DNA of 64,000 nucleotides from Myxococcales bacterium. GTDB lineage: Bacteria > Myxococcota > Myxococcia > Myxococcales > Myxococcaceae. The stretch is from NCBI GenBank assembly GCA_030681895.1, contig JAUXRI010000225.1, forward strand, positions 1-64,000, given 5' to 3'. Both the position numbers and the translations under genes were made by a program. This document shows positions 59,605 to 64,000 of the stretch, one piece after another (the first letter of the stretch is position 1; the number at the start of each line of letters is the position of its first letter). The notes beneath the pieces were generated by a model. It saw only the letters and a list, made by a program, of their open reading frames with translations, was not told the DNA's origin and ran no database searches.

Positions 59605-61149
59605 TCAGCGCTTGGCGTACTTCTCGGCCAGCAGGTGCGTCGACAGGAAGAACGTCTGCCGCTGCAGGTCCGCGACGCTCGAGAGCGCACGCTTCCCGAA
59701 CCGCCGCGCGCGCGCCACCAGCTTGCCGCGGTCTCCGCCCGACTTGACGAAGTCGCTCGCGCGCTGGGCGAAGTACAGGCCGAGGTTGACGCCGCGGTAG
59801 AGCTGCTCGGTGACGGCTGTCCACTGGGTCTGGTCGAAGAACGCGGCGCGAAACGCGTCACCTTGCGGCGACTCGTAGTCCTGCGCGACGGCCTTCTTGC
59901 CGAAGCCGAACGCCTCGCGGGGCACGCCGCGCTCCTCGAGCAGGCGGCGCGGAATCGGGCGGTCGTAGTCGGTGCCCAGCTGCCACGCCTTCATCTCGTC
60001 GGAGCGCGAGACGCGGTTGATGGCCGCGACGCTGCGCATGAAGAGGTACGGCACCGAGGCCTCGATGACGCCGTACCGCACGCGCGCTTCGATGAGCGCG
60101 TAGCCGCTCTGGGCGCCTCGGACGATTTGCCCCGACAACCCCATCTCTCCGAGCTGCCGCTCCCACGCGCCGTCGCCGACGTGGCCGGCCCAGAAGATGG
60201 TGGGCTGCTGGTGACGGTCGGCGTCGGTGAGCATCGAGTGGAAGACGAGCTCGGGAGAGATTTGCGCGGCCGCCCAGCACCAGGCCTCGAGCTCCAACGG
60301 CACGGTCGAGAGCTCGAGGTCGAGATAGTGCGGGGTCGCGCCGAGCTGCGAGGCGATGTCCGAGCCGTCGTCGTCGCTCACGTCGGCGTTCATCACGCCC
60401 TGCAGGAGTCGGGGGATGCGGGTGTTCGAGCGCTTCGCCGTCCAGCTGGGCAGCTTCGGCTCGAGCGCCGTCACGAAGGCCGTCACCGCGCCCGAGTCGT
60501 ACCCGCGCGAGACCGACGTCACCGACCGCATGGGCCGTGCGCGTGACGACGAGGTCGCGTTGGCGTGGAGCGTCGTCAGCGCGTGGCCGAACTGCTTCAC
60601 GTAGTCGGCGTAGCGCTCGAAGGTGCGGGGCGGGTCGCGAAAGTGGAACGACGCCGAGCCACGCGCGTCGATGCGCAGCGACTCGAAGATGAGCTGGCTC
60701 ATCGTCGGAAGGCGAGGGTGCAGCACGTGGAATTGCCGCACGTAGTTGAAGACGCCCAGGGCCATGCTCTCGCCCCAGTCACGGTGGTCGAAGCGCAGGT
60801 CGATGCGCGCCCCGAGCCGCCCGAGCAACACCACCAGGGAGTTCGACGCGTACCAGACGCCGCCATCACGTGCGTACACGCAGCGGTCGACGGTGGTGCT
60901 CGCCGGCACCACGTGCACGCCGTCGTCGTCGAGCCGCAGCCCGCTGCCGAAGATGGCCTCGGCCCGATGAAAGTCGCCGCGCTCGAAGGGGCCTGTCCAC
61001 ATGCCGGCCACCACCCAGCGCGGGTTTGACGATGGGTCGACCTCCACCATCGGCCCGACCTCGACCAGCGTGCTCCCAACCTCAGGCTCGATTCGCGCGA
61101 ACCACGCCAACTTCGGAAGCTGCTCGTCTCGATGCACAGTGAGTTTCAC
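59605..61149 (-). CDS. Asparagine-synthase-like protein with altered PP-loop
   Basis: 514 residues. The first part has GGVWYASNSLVVLLGRLG, the counterpart of the glutaminase domain's end, but the protein starts MKLTVHRDEQ with no N-terminal Cys2, so it should not hydrolyse glutamine. The synthase-type domain has SVSRGYDSGAVTAFV where class members carry SGGxDSS; the first Gly is Arg. YDRPIPRRLLEERGVPREAFG near the C-terminus is typical of the asparagine-synthase-like proteins found in surface-polysaccharide loci. It may be an inactive or modified amidotransferase-type enzyme. No polysaccharide genes are next to it. Confidence 0.75.
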   Translation of the reverse strand: MKLTVHRDEQLPKLAWFARIEPEVGSTLVEVGPMVEVDPSSNPRWVVAGMWTGPFERGDFHRAEAIFGSGLRLDDDGVHVVPASTTVDRCVYARDGGVWYASNSLVVLLGRLGARIDLRFDHRDWGESMALGVFNYVRQFHVLHPRLPTMSQLIFESLRIDARGSASFHFRDPPRTFERYADYVKQFGHALTTLHANATSSSRARPMRSVTSVSRGYDSGAVTAFVTALEPKLPSWTAKRSNTRIPRLLQGVMNADVSDDDGSDIASQLGATPHYLDLELSTVPLELEAWCWAAAQISPELVFHSMLTDADRHQQPTIFWAGHVGDGAWERQLGEMGLSGQIVRGAQSGYALIEARVRYGVIEASVPYLFMRSVAAINRVSRSDEMKAWQLGTDYDRPIPRRLLEERGVPREAFGFGKKAVAQDYESPQGDAFRAAFFDQTQWTAVTEQLYRGVNLGLYFAQRASDFVKSGGDRGKLVARARRFGKRALSSVADLQRQTFFLSTHLLAEKYAKR

Positions 61150-61228
61150 TGCCGCTGAGTGTACGAGTCACAGTCTGTTGCTTGACGACAAAACGCGCCG
61201 GTTACCGCGCCATTGAATCGGAGTTGCA

Positions 61229-62638
61229 ATGACGTCCCCATCGGTGACCGAAGCTCAAGCGTGGGAGCTCGCCTCCTGGGACAGCGTCGAGACGCTGAAG
61301 CGACTTCGCAGCCGCGAGGTGAACGCGAGCGAGGTCGTCGAGGCCGCCATCGTGCGCAGCGAACGGGCCGCGACGCTCAACGCCATCGTCACGCCGACCC
61401 ACAACCGCGCCCGGGCCGACGCGCTGCGCAGAACGGGGCCGCTCGCGGGCGTGCCGATGTTCACCAAAGACCTCGTCCAGGTGGCCGGGGTGCGCACCGC
61501 GTGGGGCAGCGCCGGCGCAGGCCACTTCATCTCGTCGAAGAACGACCCGAGCGTGGACGCGCTCGAACGCCTCGGCCTCGTCTCGCTCGGCAAGAGCGCG
61601 ACGCCTGAGATTGGCCTCACCGCCACCACCGAGCCCCTCGCGTTCGGGCCGACCTTGAACCCGTGGGACCTCACGCGCACGACGGGTGGCTCCTCGGGCG
61701 GCGCGGCGGCGCTCGTCGCCTCGGGCGTCGTCCCCATGTCGCACGCGAGCGACGGCGGTGGCTCGATTCGAATTCCCGCGTCGTGCTGCGGCCTCGTCGG
61801 CCTCAAGCCCTCGCGCGGCCGTTTCGACATGGAGGGTTCGCCGACCCTGCCGGTGAACGTCGCGGTGCACGGCATGGTGACGCGCACCGTTCGTGACACC
61901 GTGGAGTTCTGGCGCGCCTACACCGCGACCGTGCCGTCGAAGCTCCCACCCATCAGCGTCGTCGACCCGGCGCCGCGCAAGCCGCTGCGCATCTCGATGG
62001 TGACGACGGCGCCGCGCGACGTCCCCATCGACCCCGACGTGCTCGGGGCCCTCGACGACGTCGCCAGACGCCTGGAGCGCCTCGGCCACCACGTCGAGCC
62101 GGCGCCGTGCCCGTGGTCTCAGGACGACCTCGACGACTTCCTCGCGCTCTGGGGCTTCCTCGGCTTCGTGCATCAGAAGCTCGGGCGCGTGCTGTTTCAC
62201 CGCGACTTCGACACCTCGCAGCTCGACCCGTGGACGCACGCGCTCTCGAAGCACTTCGCCAGCTCGAAGTGGGACGCGGCCAAGCGCATGCGCCGCCTGC
62301 GCCGCTTCTCGCAGACCTTCGCCGAGACGATGGCCGGCCGAGATCTGTTCCTCCTTCCGACGCTCGCGCTCGTGCCGGCGGTCATCGGCCACCTCAAGAC
62401 CGACGCCGTTCCTTTCGAAGAGATGCTCTGGCGCCTGACGAGGACGGTGCCCTTCACGGGCATGGTGAACGCGGCGGGCACGCCGGCCATCTCGCTGCCC
62501 CTGGGTCGAACGGCGAACGGCCTGCCCATCGGCGTTCAGTTCGCCGCGGCGATGGGGAAGGAGCAGCTGCTGCTCGAGCTCGCCCTTCAGCTCGAGGCCG
62601 ACGCGCCGTGGCCGCTCCTGGCGCCCCGGCCGGGCTGA
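61229..62638 (+). CDS. Amidase-signature hydrolase
   Basis: 469 residues of the amidase signature family, which hydrolyse amide bonds with a Ser-cisSer-Lys triad. Lys80 lies in MFTKDLVQ, the cis-Ser (Ser155/156) in GGSSGGAAAL, and the nucleophile Ser179 in GGGSIRIPASCCGLVGLKPS; all are present. It resembles GatA-type and 6-aminohexanoate-cyclic-dimer-hydrolase-type members, but no GatB or GatC gene is near, so a stand-alone amidase is more likely. It has no signal peptide. Substrate unknown. It is divergent from the asparagine-synthase-like gene, 79 bases apart. Confidence 0.92.
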   Translation: MTSPSVTEAQAWELASWDSVETLKRLRSREVNASEVVEAAIVRSERAATLNAIVTPTHNRARADALRRTGPLAGVPMFTKDLVQVAGVRTAWGSAGAGHFISSKNDPSVDALERLGLVSLGKSATPEIGLTATTEPLAFGPTLNPWDLTRTTGGSSGGAAALVASGVVPMSHASDGGGSIRIPASCCGLVGLKPSRGRFDMEGSPTLPVNVAVHGMVTRTVRDTVEFWRAYTATVPSKLPPISVVDPAPRKPLRISMVTTAPRDVPIDPDVLGALDDVARRLERLGHHVEPAPCPWSQDDLDDFLALWGFLGFVHQKLGRVLFHRDFDTSQLDPWTHALSKHFASSKWDAAKRMRRLRRFSQTFAETMAGRDLFLLPTLALVPAVIGHLKTDAVPFEEMLWRLTRTVPFTGMVNAAGTPAISLPLGRTANGLPIGVQFAAAMGKEQLLLELALQLEADAPWPLLAPRPG

Positions 62639-62676
62639 TTCGTCACTCCGCCATACGCGCTGAGCGCGAGCCTCTT

Positions 62677-64000
62677 ATGCTCTCGCGTATGTGGAGAGTC
62701 GCCATCGTCGCCCTGCTCGCCGCGAGCTGCCGCAGCAGCCCGGCCGAAGCGTCTGCACCACCGCCGCAGCCGCGCACCACGCCGGCGCCTGCCATCATCG
62801 AGCCGATCTACGACGGCGCGATGGTGGGTGACTGGCAGGACCACGGGTGGACGGAACACGCCCAGAAGACCGGCCACGGCGAGCGCTTGCCGCTGACGGG
62901 CTACGGCGGGTGGATTCTGTCGAACACCCGGCTCAAGGGCGTCTTCGGTGGCGTGACGTTCAAGCTGCGCGCGCCTCCCACGAAGGGCGACTTCCTCGAG
63001 GTGCGAGTCGACTCCGAGACGGTCGACATCTTCCCGCGCGTTCGCGTCACCGCGGCGCATCGTCGCGCGCTCGACGACGGCTGGGTCGAGGTCTTCGTGC
63101 CGATGAACGAGCTCAACCCGACGATGGTGCCCTTCAACCGCGTGGTGCTGCGCGCCTTCGTTCACCTGCAGTCGCCGGGCATCGTCGAGTTCGATGCCGT
63201 GGGCCTCACCGGTGCCGACCCCGCTCAGCTCAAGGCCGCGCAGGCGGTGCTCGACCAGCCCGGCTACCCCGCGGCGTTGTCCGTCGACTGCAAGGCCGAG
63301 GGGCGCGCCATCAGCCCGCTCATCTACGGCATCGCGTACAGCGCGCTGCGCGAAGCCGACACCTCGCATCAGTTCTCGCTCAACGCGACGGCGCGGCGCT
63401 GGGGCGGCAACCCGACCAGCCGCTACAACTGGGAGCTGGGCAACGCTTGGAACACGGGCTCCGACTACTTCTTCATGAACACCACGTACGGCCACGCCTC
63501 GGAGCGGGTGTGGCAGACGTTCCTCGAGGTGAACCGCGACCGTGGCCTCAAGTCGGCGCTCACGGTGCCCATGCTGGGGTGGATTGCCAAGGACACCACG
63601 TCAGCCTCGTTCCCCGTCTCCGACTTCGGCCCGCAAGAGGCGACCTGTCCCGAGAACGCGAAGGTGGGCAACGGCGTCGGGAAGAACGGCAAGCCCATCA
63701 AACCGGGCCCGGCGACTCGCACCAGCATTCCGCTGCAGGCGTCGTTCATCGGCAGCTGGGTCGCCGAGGTGAAGGCGTTGGAGGCGAAGCGCGGCCGCCT
63801 GGTGCATCAGTACATTCTCGATAACGAGCCCGCGCTCTGGAACGACACCCACCGCGACGTGCACCCGCAGCCGGTGACGTACGACGAGCTGCTCGAGCGC
63901 ACGATTGCCTACGGCACCGCGATTCGAAAGGCCGACCCGGACGCGCTCATCGCCGGCCCGGCCGAGTGGGGGTGGGCCGGGTACCTCTATTCGGCGGCAG
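62677..64000 (+). CDS. GH44 endoglucanase-type glycoside hydrolase, lipoprotein (3' end missing)
   Basis: The gene runs off the right edge; 441 codons are visible from the ATG at 62677 (a second ATG at 62689 is possible). A lipoprotein signal (WRVAIVALLAASC) is followed by a linker and a beta-sandwich domain (GGVTFKLRAPPTKGDF). The GH44 catalytic domain begins at about residue 210: ATARRWGGNPTSRYNWELGN and DYFFMNTTYG are family signatures. The proton donor is Glu384 in LDNEPALWNDTH. GH44 enzymes cleave beta-1,4-glucans and xyloglucan. The nucleophile lies beyond the edge. It is likely a surface-tethered polysaccharide-degrading enzyme. Confidence 0.9.
   Translation, partial: MLSRMWRVAIVALLAASCRSSPAEASAPPPQPRTTPAPAIIEPIYDGAMVGDWQDHGWTEHAQKTGHGERLPLTGYGGWILSNTRLKGVFGGVTFKLRAPPTKGDFLEVRVDSETVDIFPRVRVTAAHRRALDDGWVEVFVPMNELNPTMVPFNRVVLRAFVHLQSPGIVEFDAVGLTGADPAQLKAAQAVLDQPGYPAALSVDCKAEGRAISPLIYGIAYSALREADTSHQFSLNATARRWGGNPTSRYNWELGNAWNTGSDYFFMNTTYGHASERVWQTFLEVNRDRGLKSALTVPMLGWIAKDTTSASFPVSDFGPQEATCPENAKVGNGVGKNGKPIKPGPATRTSIPLQASFIGSWVAEVKALEAKRGRLVHQYILDNEPALWNDTHRDVHPQPVTYDELLERTIAYGTAIRKADPDALIAGPAEWGWAGYLYSAA

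Noticed and set aside
62587..63495. Minus-strand open frame of about 300 codons
   Set aside because: Antisense to the GH44 gene, whose catalytic signatures are clear.
1..64000. rRNA, tRNA, riboswitch, transposase, integrase or attachment sites
   Set aside because: None recognised on reading both strands; short tRNA-like folds were not searched computationally.

Overview
The window is GC-rich (about two thirds G+C by eye) and densely packed with genes on both strands. It looks like a chromosomal stretch from a myxobacterium (phylum Myxococcota). Pointers to this are a MYXO-CTERM-type tail (21850-23118) and a second one inside the giant gene (29730-38690), an AgmX/PglI-type C-terminus, MopE-type repeats, three orphan hybrid histidine kinases, two Ser/Thr kinases, two PilZ proteins, a PilT-like ATPase, and many lipoproteins built as a Cys-box, a low-complexity linker and an ectodomain. 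I saw no rRNA, tRNA, CRISPR array, phage gene or insertion sequence. The assignment rests on gene content only.

Layout. 1-193: 5' end of a class-V aminotransferase-like gene. 356-6954: PilT-like ATPase, hybrid histidine kinase, then a zinc-finger/VIT/VWA/AgmX-type membrane protein directly followed by an ECF sigma factor, probably an anti-sigma/sigma pair. 6967-12309, minus strand: an Ig-like lipoprotein, an M3 metallopeptidase, a protein with a histone-like Lys/Ala tail, a TPR lipoprotein and a membrane-anchored protein. 12236-14597: a tandem duplication that made two paralogous lipoproteins and left a broken piece of the neighbouring gene between them. 14605-23118: a small protein, a PilZ protein, a beta-barrel-like and repeat lipoprotein pair, a DUF4349 lipoprotein, a YCII-ECF42-type sigma pair and a MopE-like protein. 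23179-28778: a likely operon of FHA/PEGA Ser/Thr kinase, TPR-PEGA protein and Big_5 lipoprotein.

28788-40322: exonuclease III, then a giant 2986-codon gene that reads as a multi-Ig-repeat adhesin with an internal MYXO-CTERM-like segment joined in frame to an OmpA-family protein with its own signal peptide. Opposite it lie two mannose-family PTS membrane subunits (IIC, IID) without IIA or IIB. 40453-46457: a hybrid kinase, a double cyclic-nucleotide-binding protein and an OmpR-type regulator. 46458-48060 is a degraded patch: an apparently orphan Rv0078B-like antitoxin gene with only the start of its translationally coupled partner, plus partial echoes of the 3' end of the response regulator. 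48095-64000: a putative zinc protease, lipoproteins, a membrane-VOC fusion, an operon of hybrid kinase, nine-module cystine-knot-like lipoprotein and VF530 protein, a zinc-finger Ser/Thr kinase with TPRs, a PilZ/coiled-coil protein, an asparagine-synthase-like protein, an amidase, and a GH44 glycosidase running off the end.

The common theme is envelope and signalling. Sensor kinases, sigma/anti-sigma pairs and Ser/Thr kinases sit among secreted or surface lipoproteins. The most unusual items are the fused adhesin/OmpA gene, the zinc-finger-VIT-VWA-AgmX/ECF pair, the nine-knot lipoprotein encoded next to a sensor kinase, and the decayed antitoxin locus.
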